Under the pieces are notes generated by a model that searched no databases, was not told the DNA's origin, and was given only the letters and a program-made list of their open reading frames with translations. From contig CAVAJF010000030.1 of assembly GCA_963588905.1 (NCBI GenBank), positions 1-52,014 on the forward strand: 52,014 bases of DNA, read 5' to 3'. Of this stretch, positions 1-8,387 are shown piece by piece. Source of the stretch: Butyricicoccus_A sp963588905. GTDB lineage: Bacteria; Bacillota; Clostridia; Oscillospirales; Butyricicoccaceae. Positions within the stretch are counted from its first letter, which is position 1; every line of letters begins with the position of its first letter. The translations under genes were made by a program, and so were the position numbers.

Positions 1-2
1 AG

Positions 3-617
3 GGCTTTGAACAGATCGAAGCAGGCATTGTCAAATGGCCGATGTCTGTCATTCGTCTGAGAAGTGCCGATGATAATCAGCTTGTTGAGCTGGCATCCAA
101 GATTCTTGCCGCGTGGCGCGGATATACCGACAAAGACGCCTTTATCTTTGCCAAGACCGACGGCGAACCGCACAACACGATTACACCAATCGCGCGAATG
201 CGGGATGGCAAGTTTGAGCTGGATTTGGTTTTGCGAAACAACATCACGACCAAGGAACACCCGCTCGGCGTGTATCACCCACACGCAGAGCTGCATCACA
301 TCAAGAAGGAAAACATCGGCTTGATTGAAGTGATGGGCTTGGCCGTTCTTCCGGCACGACTGAAAACCGAACTTGCCGCCGTGGCAGATGCGCTGGTTTC
401 CGGTGCAGATCTGACCGCAGACGAACACACAGCTCCTCATGCCGCTTGGGCAAACGAGTTGAAAACACGCTATACCTTTACCAAAGAAAACGTCATGGAC
501 ATTCTGCAAAAGGAAGTCGGTATTGTGTTTTCTCAGGTATTGGAGCACGCGGGCGTGTTCAAGCGAGATGAAGCAGGCAAACAGGCATTTTTGCGGTTTG
601 TAAATTCTATCAACTAA
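3..617 (+). CDS. galT: UDP-glucose--hexose-1-phosphate uridylyltransferase, C-terminal part
   Basis: The reading frame is open from the left edge, so this is the 3' end of a longer gene; only about 204 residues are present. It contains the KWPMSVIRL stretch and the TRYTFTKEN / FSQVLEHAGVFK region that I recognise from the Firmicutes-type (class II) GalT family. The enzyme exchanges UMP between UDP-glucose and galactose-1-phosphate in the Leloir pathway, in the cytosol. galM follows after a terminator, and a galactose-type sensor system lies downstream, which agrees with a galactose role. The N-terminal region with the active-site histidine lies outside the window, so completeness cannot be judged. 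Confidence 0.9.
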   Translation, partial: GFEQIEAGIVKWPMSVIRLRSADDNQLVELASKILAAWRGYTDKDAFIFAKTDGEPHNTITPIARMRDGKFELDLVLRNNITTKEHPLGVYHPHAELHHIKKENIGLIEVMGLAVLPARLKTELAAVADALVSGADLTADEHTAPHAAWANELKTRYTFTKENVMDILQKEVGIVFSQVLEHAGVFKRDEAGKQAFLRFVNSIN

Positions 618-622
618 ATAAC

Positions 623-693
623 AATCCCGGCTATCAGAGACAAAAATCGAACTGGAACAAACAAAACTGCTGATAGTCGGGATTATATTTTTC
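623..693 (+). terminator. Rho-independent terminator after galT
   Basis: A 15-bp stem (623-637 with 670-684, one G-T wobble) encloses a 32-nt loop and is followed by a T-rich run. The position just after the galT stop codon supports termination of the gal transcript. The large loop makes it less ideal than the other terminators here. Confidence 0.7.
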
Positions 694-700
694 TTTTTGG

Positions 701-729
701 TTGCTAACATCAAACAATTGTAGTATTCT
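701..729 (+). promoter_or_regulatory. Sigma-A type promoter of galM
   Basis: The -35 box is TTGCTA (701-706) and the -10 box is TATTCT (724-729), with a 17-bp spacer. It lies between the galT terminator and the galM start codon at 751, so galM can be transcribed on its own. Confidence 0.6.
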
Positions 730-750
730 AAATGAAAGGAATCATAAAAT

Positions 751-1767
751 ATGACACAGGTAACATTATTAGAACAGCGAGAAAACGGTGTGGAAATTTA
801 CGAGATGCGGTCACAGTCGCTGCGCATGATTGTATCGAATCTCGGCTGCCATGTTTTAGAAATTCAGGCACCGGATCGAGAAAATACATATGCAGATGTC
901 GTTTTAGGATTTGCAGATGTGGAAGACTGTCATCACGATGGAAGCTATATGGGCGCAGTCGTAGGACGTGTTGCGAACCGGATCGGCGGAGCATCCTTTC
1001 AGCTGAACGGAAAACAATATGATTTGGCAGCGAATAATGGTGTCAATCACTTGCATGGAGGTCTGTGCGGATTCAACCAAAAAATCTTTCAGGCACAGAT
1101 CGTGGAAAACGGCATAGAATTTTCTTATCTTTCTCCCGACGGAGAAGAAGGCTATCCGGGCAATTTGCACTTGCAGGTGCTATACCAGCTAAAAGATCAA
1201 GTATTTTCTATCGAGTATCGAGCCATTTGCGATCAAGATACACTTGCCAATTTCACGAATCATATGTATTTTAATCTTTCTGGTGATTTAGAGAACATCG
1301 AAGGACATGAGCTGCAAGTCCGCGCAGATCGAATTGCCTGTGTAGATAAAAATTGTCTGGCAGACGGTACGTTTTTAAATGTAGAGAATACGCCGTTTGA
1401 TTTTCGCTCTTTTCATAAAATAGGAGAACGTATCCGACAGGATCATATCCAGCTTCAAAATGCAGGTGGATATGACCATGCCTTTTTACTGAATACAGCG
1501 GAGAAGCAGGTTACTTTGCGTCATCCGGCAAGCGGAAGAGCTTTAACAATCTCTACAACGCTGCCAACCGTGCAGGTGTATACCGGAAACTTCTTGGCTA
1601 ACGGTTGTATGGGTAGACACGGTCGGGCGTATAACAATCGAGAAGGCGTGGCGTTGGAAACGCAATTATTGCCTAACTCTATTCATATAGAAAAAAATCC
1701 TGCGGTTATTTTGCGAAAGAACCAAGTTTTTCATGCAAAAACATCGTATTGTTTTACTGTGGAGTAA
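751..1767 (+). CDS. galM: Aldose 1-epimerase (mutarotase)
   Basis: Interconverts the alpha and beta anomers of galactose and other aldohexoses, feeding the Leloir pathway in the cytosol. The 338-residue length is normal for the family. Signature residues are visible: GRVANRI near residue 72, NHLHGG with His100 and His102, the catalytic-acid histidine in TNHMYFNLSG (His171), and the catalytic-base glutamate in GVALETQ (Glu303). The start is ATG after an AAAGGA ribosome-binding site. It follows galT, and the two belong to the same pathway. The small gene downstream begins about 20 bp after the stop. Confidence 0.95.
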   Translation: MTQVTLLEQRENGVEIYEMRSQSLRMIVSNLGCHVLEIQAPDRENTYADVVLGFADVEDCHHDGSYMGAVVGRVANRIGGASFQLNGKQYDLAANNGVNHLHGGLCGFNQKIFQAQIVENGIEFSYLSPDGEEGYPGNLHLQVLYQLKDQVFSIEYRAICDQDTLANFTNHMYFNLSGDLENIEGHELQVRADRIACVDKNCLADGTFLNVENTPFDFRSFHKIGERIRQDHIQLQNAGGYDHAFLLNTAEKQVTLRHPASGRALTISTTLPTVQVYTGNFLANGCMGRHGRAYNNREGVALETQLLPNSIHIEKNPAVILRKNQVFHAKTSYCFTVE

Positions 1768-1787
1768 GAAAAAACGGAGAGATTATT

Positions 1788-2414
1788 TTGATAAATTTAT
1801 TGGGGATTATACTGTTTATTTGTGTAGGAATTGTAGTATATGGATTGCGAATGAAATCTACAGAACATCGGAGCAAGGTTCTAAAAATAGGTATAGGGCT
1901 ATTGTGTTTGTCTGGTGTAGCACTTGGTTGTGTTCACTTTTGGAGAGCCAATGCAAAATTTAACACGCCTGAAGATGCATGGAAGTCATCCTATACAGAG
2001 AGCATTAGTCCCGCACAGAAAATCGTTGCAAAAGAGCAAGGCGAAAATTTATGCACATTGATGGTTTTAGATGAAGAAAATGGAGGATGTGCGCCGTATA
2101 CTACTGTCAAGATGGACGACAAATGGCGTGCGATGAATGGACGAGACAAATTTTGGTATGGTCAATGCAACGGAGTCGATTATGTGATCGCGTATTCTAA
2201 AGATTGTGAAGAAGCGGCGATATTTGTGAATTGGCACGGAAGAACAGATAAAAAGCTGCATGTTTTTGATTCACAAAACTCTGCATTTACAGAACAAAAA
2301 ATAGAAAATAGTGACGGGACAAGTTTTTATCAATACGAAACTATTTTAGCATCCATTGACAAAAATTACTGGATTGAAATTAACGGAGAAAAAGCGAAAC
2401 CATTTTCTGAATAG
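1788..2414 (+). CDS. Unknown membrane-anchored protein
   Basis: I do not recognise this 208-residue protein. I chose the TTG start at 1788 because GGAGA (1776-1780) sits at the right distance; an in-frame ATG at 1749 would overlap galM and has no ribosome-binding site. There are two hydrophobic segments near the N terminus (about residues 2-18 and 32-49). A polar, probably extracytoplasmic domain follows, rich in Trp, Cys and Asp (CGAPY-like and KFWYGQCNG stretches). Base composition is more AT-rich than galM. It sits directly after galM and may be read through from it. No function can be assigned. Confidence 0.65.
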   Translation: MINLLGIILFICVGIVVYGLRMKSTEHRSKVLKIGIGLLCLSGVALGCVHFWRANAKFNTPEDAWKSSYTESISPAQKIVAKEQGENLCTLMVLDEENGGCAPYTTVKMDDKWRAMNGRDKFWYGQCNGVDYVIAYSKDCEEAAIFVNWHGRTDKKLHVFDSQNSAFTEQKIENSDGTSFYQYETILASIDKNYWIEINGEKAKPFSE

Positions 2415-2441
2415 TTTTTGATTGGAGTAAGGGTATATAAA

Positions 2442-2663
2442 TTGAGAAGAAATGAAGATCCTGATGCTATCCTCTTAGGCGGCATTTTGGTAATGATTCT
2501 TGCATTTTTAGATTCATCTTGTGCTTGGATAGCTGGCATTATGTTTATTCTATTGGGAATAAAAAGTATGATGAATAATCCTGTTTTTAGCAAAAAGTGT
2601 TTGATTGGCATAATCTTGGCTATTGTAGGAAGCGTACTAGGATTAGGACTGGCATATTTGTAA
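2442..2663 (+). CDS. Small two-helix membrane protein, unknown
   Basis: A 73-residue protein if started at TTG 2442, behind GGAGTAAGGG (2424-2433); an in-frame TTG at 2418 is the alternative. The sequence opens with a short charged stretch (RRNEDPD) and continues with two or three hydrophobic stretches that include GGILVMILAFLDSS and a C-terminal glycine-rich helix. This gives an integral membrane protein with a short cytosolic N terminus. It follows the previous unknown gene by 27 bp and shares its AT-rich composition and TTG start, so the two probably form a pair. No function is assigned. Confidence 0.55.
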   Translation: MRRNEDPDAILLGGILVMILAFLDSSCAWIAGIMFILLGIKSMMNNPVFSKKCLIGIILAIVGSVLGLGLAYL

Positions 2664-2740
2664 ATATGAAATAATCAAAGACCAATTAAACGGTAAAATT
2701 ATTATATAATAGAGTTCTTCGGAAAGGAGTGTACCAGAAG

Positions 2741-4330
2741 ATGGGAATATTTGTGAATCCAGATAATTCTGCGTTTCAAGTTGCCTTGAATTCAGAAATT
2801 TATGTTGACAAGAGCGGATTGATTCAGTACACAAATAGAGTGTTGAATACACTACAAGGATACATTTGTAATAGCCGCCCGAGACGATTTGGAAAATCCA
2901 CTACGGCAAATATGCTTACGGCCTATTATAGCAAAGGCTGTGATTCAGAAGCGATGTTTGAGGGGTTGGAAATTAGCAAAAGCGCAGATTTTAAGAAATA
3001 TTTAAACAAGTACGATGTAATCCATCTTGATATTCAGTGGTGCATGGAGCCAGCAGGTGGACCAGAACATATTGTTTCTTATATTTCCGAAAAGACTATT
3101 GCGGAGCTTAAAGAGTATTATCCTAATGTGTTGTCGGAGCAAACGAAATCCTTGCCTGAATCGTTGTCTCAAATCAATGCAACAATCGGAAAAAAGTTTG
3201 TTATTATTATTGACGAATGGGATGTTCTCATCCGTGATGAATCTTCCAATACAAAGGCGCAGGAAGATTATATCAATTTTCTCCGAGGAATGTTTAAGGG
3301 AACAGAGCCAACAAAATATATTCAATTAGCGTATCTAACCGGCATCCTGCCTATAAAAAAGGAAAAAACACAATCGGCACTGAATAATTTCAAAGATTAT
3401 TCTATGTTAAAAGCTGGACCGTTGGCTTCGTATGTTGGATTTACAGAAGATGAAGTTCATGTTCTGTGTGCAAAGTATGAGCAAGATTTTGCAGAAGTAA
3501 AGCGTTGGTATGATGGCTATCAGCTTGGTAAATATCATGTATACAATCCAAACGCGGTTGTTAATTTGATGTTTGATAGTGATTTCCAAAGCTACTGGTC
3601 AGGAACTGCATCTTATGAAGCAATTGTCCCACTTATTAACATGGATTTTGATGGACTTAAAGGTGCAATCATTGAAATGCTTTCAGGTGATAGAGTTCCT
3701 GTTGATGTAACATCTTTTCAAAATGACACGACGAGTTTTGCAAATAAGGATGATGTTATTACGTATTTGATTCATCTTGGGTATCTCGGATATGATCAAA
3801 AATTACAAACTGCCTTTGTGCCAAATGAAGAAATTAGACAGGAGTTAATTCGAGCAACTAAAAGAAAAAAGTGGAATGAACTTGTTGTTTTTCAACAAGA
3901 ATCGGAACGACTTCTCAATCGGACTTTGGAAATGGATGGAGATGCGGTTGCAAATGGCATTAAAAAAATCCATATGGAGTATGCATCATCCATTCAGTAT
4001 AATAACGAGAATTCGTTGAGCAGCGTTCTTTCCATTGCGTATCTTAGCGCGATGCAATATTATTTCAAACCAATTCGTGAAATGCCTACGGGAGATGGCT
4101 TTGCTGATTTTGTGTTTATTCCAAAACCTGAATATAAGAGAACGTATCCAGCGTTGGTGGTAGAGTTGAAGTGGAATAAAGATGCCACAACCGCCCTACG
4201 ACAGATAAAGAACAAGCGATATCCAGAGTCAATTCTAGATTATACTGGTGAAATTCTTTTGGTTGGAATCAATTATGATAAGAACAGCAAGGAACATCAG
4301 TGCTTGATTGAAAAGTATGAGAAGGTTTAA
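2741..4330 (+). CDS. AAA-ATPase-like protein with PD-(D/E)XK nuclease-like domain
   Basis: A 529-residue protein of the AAA-ATPase-like / DUF1703-type family that is common in gut anaerobes; its cellular role is not established. The N-terminal ATPase has a Walker A-type loop NSRPRRFGKS (44-53) and a Walker B strand ending in IIIDEWD (Asp158, Glu159). The C-terminal domain shows a PD-(D/E)XK arrangement: GFADFVF with Asp456, then VVELKW with Glu475 and Lys477. I start it at ATG 2741 after GGAAAGGAG; a GTG at 2729 lies inside that ribosome-binding site. It is monocistronic and AT-rich relative to the metabolic genes, which fits mobile or multicopy family members. The domain call is firm and the function is open. 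Confidence 0.85.
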   Translation: MGIFVNPDNSAFQVALNSEIYVDKSGLIQYTNRVLNTLQGYICNSRPRRFGKSTTANMLTAYYSKGCDSEAMFEGLEISKSADFKKYLNKYDVIHLDIQWCMEPAGGPEHIVSYISEKTIAELKEYYPNVLSEQTKSLPESLSQINATIGKKFVIIIDEWDVLIRDESSNTKAQEDYINFLRGMFKGTEPTKYIQLAYLTGILPIKKEKTQSALNNFKDYSMLKAGPLASYVGFTEDEVHVLCAKYEQDFAEVKRWYDGYQLGKYHVYNPNAVVNLMFDSDFQSYWSGTASYEAIVPLINMDFDGLKGAIIEMLSGDRVPVDVTSFQNDTTSFANKDDVITYLIHLGYLGYDQKLQTAFVPNEEIRQELIRATKRKKWNELVVFQQESERLLNRTLEMDGDAVANGIKKIHMEYASSIQYNNENSLSSVLSIAYLSAMQYYFKPIREMPTGDGFADFVFIPKPEYKRTYPALVVELKWNKDATTALRQIKNKRYPESILDYTGEILLVGINYDKNSKEHQCLIEKYEKV

Positions 4331-4384
4331 CTTGAAAGATTTGGTGTCATGGTAGGATAAAAAAAGAGAGGAGAGTAAAATCTG

Positions 4385-5974
4385 ATGCGTACCTTTAGCA
4401 TTGTTTTGGCAGATGACGAACCGCAAATCTTACACGGTATGCTGGGCGGTATTCCATGGGAAGAATTGGGCTTTTCTATCGCAGCTACAGCAGGCAATGG
4501 ACAAGAGGCACTGGAATATGTCCAGAATTTGCATCCTGATTTGCTCATCAGCGACATTAAAATGCCGTTTTTGGACGGTTTGGAGCTTGCTAAGATTTTA
4601 CATGATTCCTTCATGCACATTAAAATTGTCCTATTTTCCGGTTGGGATGATTTTGAATATGCCAGACGTGCAATCAGTTATGGTGTATCAGAATATGTGC
4701 TCAAACCCATTGACTTTGAAGAAATGCGGCAGCTGCTCACGAAATTGCACACAGAATTAGAAGAAGAATATGATTTCCGCACCAATAGAGAAAGGCAGGA
4801 GGCCATTTATCAGCAAAGTCTCCCTTTGCTCCGGCAGCAGTTTTTCACACAGCTGTTACAAGGAAAGATGACGGCAGAATCTGCTGCGCAGCAAATGGCT
4901 TTGCTGGATCTTTCGATGGACTATCCCGCATATTCTGTCGCGCTCGTACAATCGCAGGAAAACCAAGACATTTTGACACAGATTTCTGTTCAGCAGCTCA
5001 TCGGAGAAATGTTGGATAAAGTGTGCCATGTGTTCTCTTTTGGCATGTACGACCAGACTGTATACTTGCTGGGGCTTCCAGACGTGAACAGCAACCGATT
5101 GATTTTGAAATCCTTGGAGGAAGCGGCACATATGTCGCAGCGTATGCTCCATGCCAGCTTTTTTTGCGGATTAGGAATGACTTGTACAGATCGGATGCAG
5201 CTGGAGACGGCATATACGCAGGCAAAAGACGCATTAGATTACAATGTTGTCGCGAAAGAAGATGCCGTCACGTATTACGGAGATGTAACAGCAGGAAGCA
5301 ACGAAACCGAACCGGATTGGACAAGCGTTTTAGAGCCGTTGGAACTCGCAATTAAGCATGGAAAGACAGCAGAAATTTCAGCTGAAGTAAATAAACTGCT
5401 TCAGCTGATACAAAAACGAAAATATAGTTTCAATGAATATCAGCTGATTATTTTAGAAATTATTTTTTCCTTGTCAAAATTATATCGCAGGTATCAAATA
5501 CAGGAAGAGGATGGCTTGTCCGGCTCTAAACACATGGTCATGCGCATTCTCTCTCTGCGCACCGGTGAGGAATTGAACAATTGGCTATTTAACTATTGCG
5601 ATTTTACGAGCCGAAGCATTCAAAAGCAACAGATGGATCAAAACGCAATCTTGGCGAATAAAGCCCGAGATTATGTAGATAGCCATTTTCAAAACCCGGA
5701 TCTCTCCATAGAAACCATGTGCCAGACGTTCAATGTCAGCGCTTCACATTTTTCCAAAGTATTTCGTGAGGAAACCGGAACCAGTTTCTTAAATTATCTA
5801 ACACAGTGCCGCATAGATGAAGCGGCGCGATTACTGACAGAGACCGAAGAAAAGAGCCGTGTCATCGGGGAAATGGTCGGCTATCCGGAGCCAAACTATT
5901 TCAGTTATGTATTTAAGAAAAATCGCGGCATGTCTCCGGCAAAATACCGAAAACAGGAGCAGCAGAATGCATAA
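4385..5974 (+). CDS. YesN-type response regulator, receiver plus AraC helix-turn-helix
   Basis: A cytosolic transcription regulator of 529 residues. The receiver domain has the acidic pair Asp10/Asp11, the phospho-acceptor Asp57 in LLISDIKMP, Ser85 and Lys107. A long central region follows, and an AraC-family double helix-turn-helix occupies about residues 425-525 (SIETMCQTFNVSASHFSKVF and a closing FSYVFKKNRGMSPAKYR motif). A GAGAGGAGAG ribosome-binding site precedes the ATG. The kinase gene starts inside its 3' end, so the pair is translationally coupled. By family precedent, such regulators control neighbouring carbohydrate genes. The obvious target is the symporter at 10002. Confidence 0.92.
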   Translation: MRTFSIVLADDEPQILHGMLGGIPWEELGFSIAATAGNGQEALEYVQNLHPDLLISDIKMPFLDGLELAKILHDSFMHIKIVLFSGWDDFEYARRAISYGVSEYVLKPIDFEEMRQLLTKLHTELEEEYDFRTNRERQEAIYQQSLPLLRQQFFTQLLQGKMTAESAAQQMALLDLSMDYPAYSVALVQSQENQDILTQISVQQLIGEMLDKVCHVFSFGMYDQTVYLLGLPDVNSNRLILKSLEEAAHMSQRMLHASFFCGLGMTCTDRMQLETAYTQAKDALDYNVVAKEDAVTYYGDVTAGSNETEPDWTSVLEPLELAIKHGKTAEISAEVNKLLQLIQKRKYSFNEYQLIILEIIFSLSKLYRRYQIQEEDGLSGSKHMVMRILSLRTGEELNNWLFNYCDFTSRSIQKQQMDQNAILANKARDYVDSHFQNPDLSIETMCQTFNVSASHFSKVFREETGTSFLNYLTQCRIDEAARLLTETEEKSRVIGEMVGYPEPNYFSYVFKKNRGMSPAKYRKQEQQNA

Positions 5975-7718
5975 GAAAAAACATAGCTTGAGCGTGCGGA
6001 AAATATTCCCGCTATTATTCTCTGGTATGATTGCTGTGTGTATTGCTGTGCTTATCGCTCTATTTTCGCGTTCTGTGTCCGGTCAAATTCAAAGCAATGT
6101 GCGGCAGGATACCGAACGGCAAATGGATTCTCTATCTGTCAGTCTGGAACGAGAAATCCAAAGCATGTCAGCATTGGTGAATCAGGTCTATTATCAGATT
6201 GTGAAATCGAGCGATGGCACACAAACAACATTTGATGTTCCACTGCAAAATTTTTACCAGCAGCACGACGAACAAGTGGTTGGCATGGCGCTATACCTGA
6301 AAACAGGTGAAATCTTATGGAGCACAGATCAAGAGTATATCCGTGCGTCAGATTCTTCGGACATTGTGAAACAATCTTGGTTTCAATCTGCCGAACAGAC
6401 CATTGAGCAAATTTCCTTTGGAGATCCTAAACTTGTTTGCAGCGGAGGTCAGCTCATCCGCGCGATCACTGTGAGCCGGTATGTGGAATTCACGCGGAAT
6501 GGTCAGACAGAAGCAGGTATTTTGCGGTTGGATTTTTCGGAAGAAAATTTCCTATCTGTGTTAAACCATTACAAAAGTACAGCTTTAGACTATTGTTATG
6601 TACTCGATGCAAACAATACGATATTGTACCATCCATTTTTTAAAAAATTAGAGAGTCATATTTCTACTGAATGGTCCCTAGAAACACTTCCTGCGCACGC
6701 ATCCGTATCCTGTGTACGGCACGATCATGCACAATGGAATATTCAGACACATCAGATCGGCTATACCGGCTGGAAATTGGTTTCTGTTCGTTCTCTGACC
6801 AGCTTCCAGCAGCAAAATCGGAATATGTACGTCATTGTTTGGATGATTCTGTGTGCAACAGGTCTGATTCTCATTTTCATGGATTTGCTGTTGCTGCGCT
6901 TGATTACGCACCCTGTCAGCAAATTGTCGGTAGCTATGGAACGATTTGGTGTCGGTGATTTGAATGTTCGTGCAGAAGTAGAAGGCGTGGGAGAACTGCG
7001 CGGATTGGCAAATCATTTTAACAGCATGGCGGAGCGCATCCAGGGCTTGCTCAAGCAGGTCATTGCAAATGAACGAGAAAAGCGGCAGATAGAACGCAAA
7101 TTACTCCAGTCTCAAATCACACCGCATTTTTTATACAACACGTTAGATTCTATTATTTGGATGATTCAGAGCGGGGAGTATGACGGTGCGGGAAAAATGG
7201 TATCGTTATTGGCAAAATTTTTCCGCGTCTCTCTGAGTCAGGGAAAAGACATCATACCGTTGCGCAAAGAAATTGAACACGCAGTCAGTTATCTGTCCAT
7301 TCAAAACATTCGATTTAAAGACAAATTTGAGTTTACAACCGACATTGACGAATCTTTATTGGATTATCTGTGCCCGAAGATCACCATACAGCCGATTATA
7401 GAAAATGCGGTGTATCACGGTATGGAAGGCAAATATGAGGATGGAGAGATTTGTCTATCCGTGCATGAGGTAAACGGAAATATTTGCATTGCGGTAACCG
7501 ACAACGGAAACGGCATGACGGAGGAGCAAATAGACTATATCTTACATAACAAAGTTGTTTCAAGCAAGCGAGGCTCCGGCATCGGTGTACATAATGTTGA
7601 TGATCGCTTAAAGCTGTTGTATGGTCCGGAATATGGCGTGACGATTCAAAGTGTATTGGATGAAGGAACGACTGTATGCATGACGATTCCAAAGGTGCGT
7701 GAAATTGATGAAGAGTAA
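5967..7718 (+). CDS. YesM/LytS-type sensor histidine kinase
   Basis: A 583-residue membrane kinase, started at ATG 5967 behind AGGAGC and overlapping the regulator by 8 bp. Order of parts: transmembrane helix about 12-34, an extracytoplasmic Cache-like sensor domain, a second helix about 287-312, a HAMP linker, a His_kinase segment with the phospho-accepting histidine in TPHFLYNT (His387), and an HATPase domain with IIENAVYHG (N box near 480), DNGNGM and GSGIGVHN glycine-rich motifs. It should phosphorylate the YesN-type partner. The two following genes encode binding-protein-like partners. A kinase receiving its signal through such a protein is known in clostridial xylose systems of the XylFII-LytS type. 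Confidence 0.92.
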   Translation: MHKKKHSLSVRKIFPLLFSGMIAVCIAVLIALFSRSVSGQIQSNVRQDTERQMDSLSVSLEREIQSMSALVNQVYYQIVKSSDGTQTTFDVPLQNFYQQHDEQVVGMALYLKTGEILWSTDQEYIRASDSSDIVKQSWFQSAEQTIEQISFGDPKLVCSGGQLIRAITVSRYVEFTRNGQTEAGILRLDFSEENFLSVLNHYKSTALDYCYVLDANNTILYHPFFKKLESHISTEWSLETLPAHASVSCVRHDHAQWNIQTHQIGYTGWKLVSVRSLTSFQQQNRNMYVIVWMILCATGLILIFMDLLLLRLITHPVSKLSVAMERFGVGDLNVRAEVEGVGELRGLANHFNSMAERIQGLLKQVIANEREKRQIERKLLQSQITPHFLYNTLDSIIWMIQSGEYDGAGKMVSLLAKFFRVSLSQGKDIIPLRKEIEHAVSYLSIQNIRFKDKFEFTTDIDESLLDYLCPKITIQPIIENAVYHGMEGKYEDGEICLSVHEVNGNICIAVTDNGNGMTEEQIDYILHNKVVSSKRGSGIGVHNVDDRLKLLYGPEYGVTIQSVLDEGTTVCMTIPKVREIDEE

Positions 7719-8382
7719 CATAAAAAACCATAAACTGTTGTTTCTTGCTATCCTATTGATTTTCAGTGCCGTGATCGGCCGGTTTGTATTGGAAGAACAA
7801 CTTGAACACCAGATACAGTTAACCGTGATTATGCCGAGAGGAAGCGAACAAGACGTATCTCCATTCATGGACGGCGTGAGAGATTGTGCACAGGATTATG
7901 ACTTGCAGCTTGATGTACAATATGGTTCCGCGTGGTCAGAACAACAGTGGAATCAAACCATGAAGGAAGAAAAAGATCTTGGTTCAGATGGCATTTTGCT
8001 TTTGTATCCGGAACGCTTTCTCACAGTTCATCGGAATGATAAAACGATTTCTCGCACATATCCCATACCTGTTTTGTGTTATTCCGAAGAAAAGTATATT
8101 TGTTTTCCTTTTTATGCTTCTTTTGAGCAAAGTTCGATGCAAGCAGGGGATATGGTTGCCAATTCCGGCTTGACGGAAGAACAGATAAAACAAATACAAA
8201 CCGGCAGTCTGCGTGGTGTATGGGTTCCAAACTGGTATCAACTTGGGTATCGTTGTGCTGAAACATTTTATCTTCATGAGAAGGATAGAAGTGCGATGGA
8301 AGATGTGCAGGCAGATATGTTGTTGATAACAAAAAAAGAGTTAGATGCAGGAACCTACGATGCGTTATTATTGGGAGAATAA
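7708..8382 (+). CDS. Short membrane-anchored periplasmic-binding-protein-like protein
   Basis: A 224-residue protein with one N-terminal hydrophobic anchor (about residues 10-25) and no lipobox. Start ATG 7708 overlaps the kinase by 11 bp; a GTG at 7699 is possible. The opening of the outer domain (LTVIMPRGSEQDVSPFMDGVRDCAQDY, then GSDGILLLYPE, then IPVLCYS) follows the beta-alpha rhythm of type 1 sugar-binding proteins and of the next gene. It is about 100 residues shorter than usual, so one lobe is probably reduced. The location suggests a sensing partner or scaffold for the kinase. The homology call is my inference from pattern and context. Confidence 0.65.
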   Translation: MKSNIKNHKLLFLAILLIFSAVIGRFVLEEQLEHQIQLTVIMPRGSEQDVSPFMDGVRDCAQDYDLQLDVQYGSAWSEQQWNQTMKEEKDLGSDGILLLYPERFLTVHRNDKTISRTYPIPVLCYSEEKYICFPFYASFEQSSMQAGDMVANSGLTEEQIKQIQTGSLRGVWVPNWYQLGYRCAETFYLHEKDRSAMEDVQADMLLITKKELDAGTYDALLLGE

Positions 8383-8387
8383 AAAAG

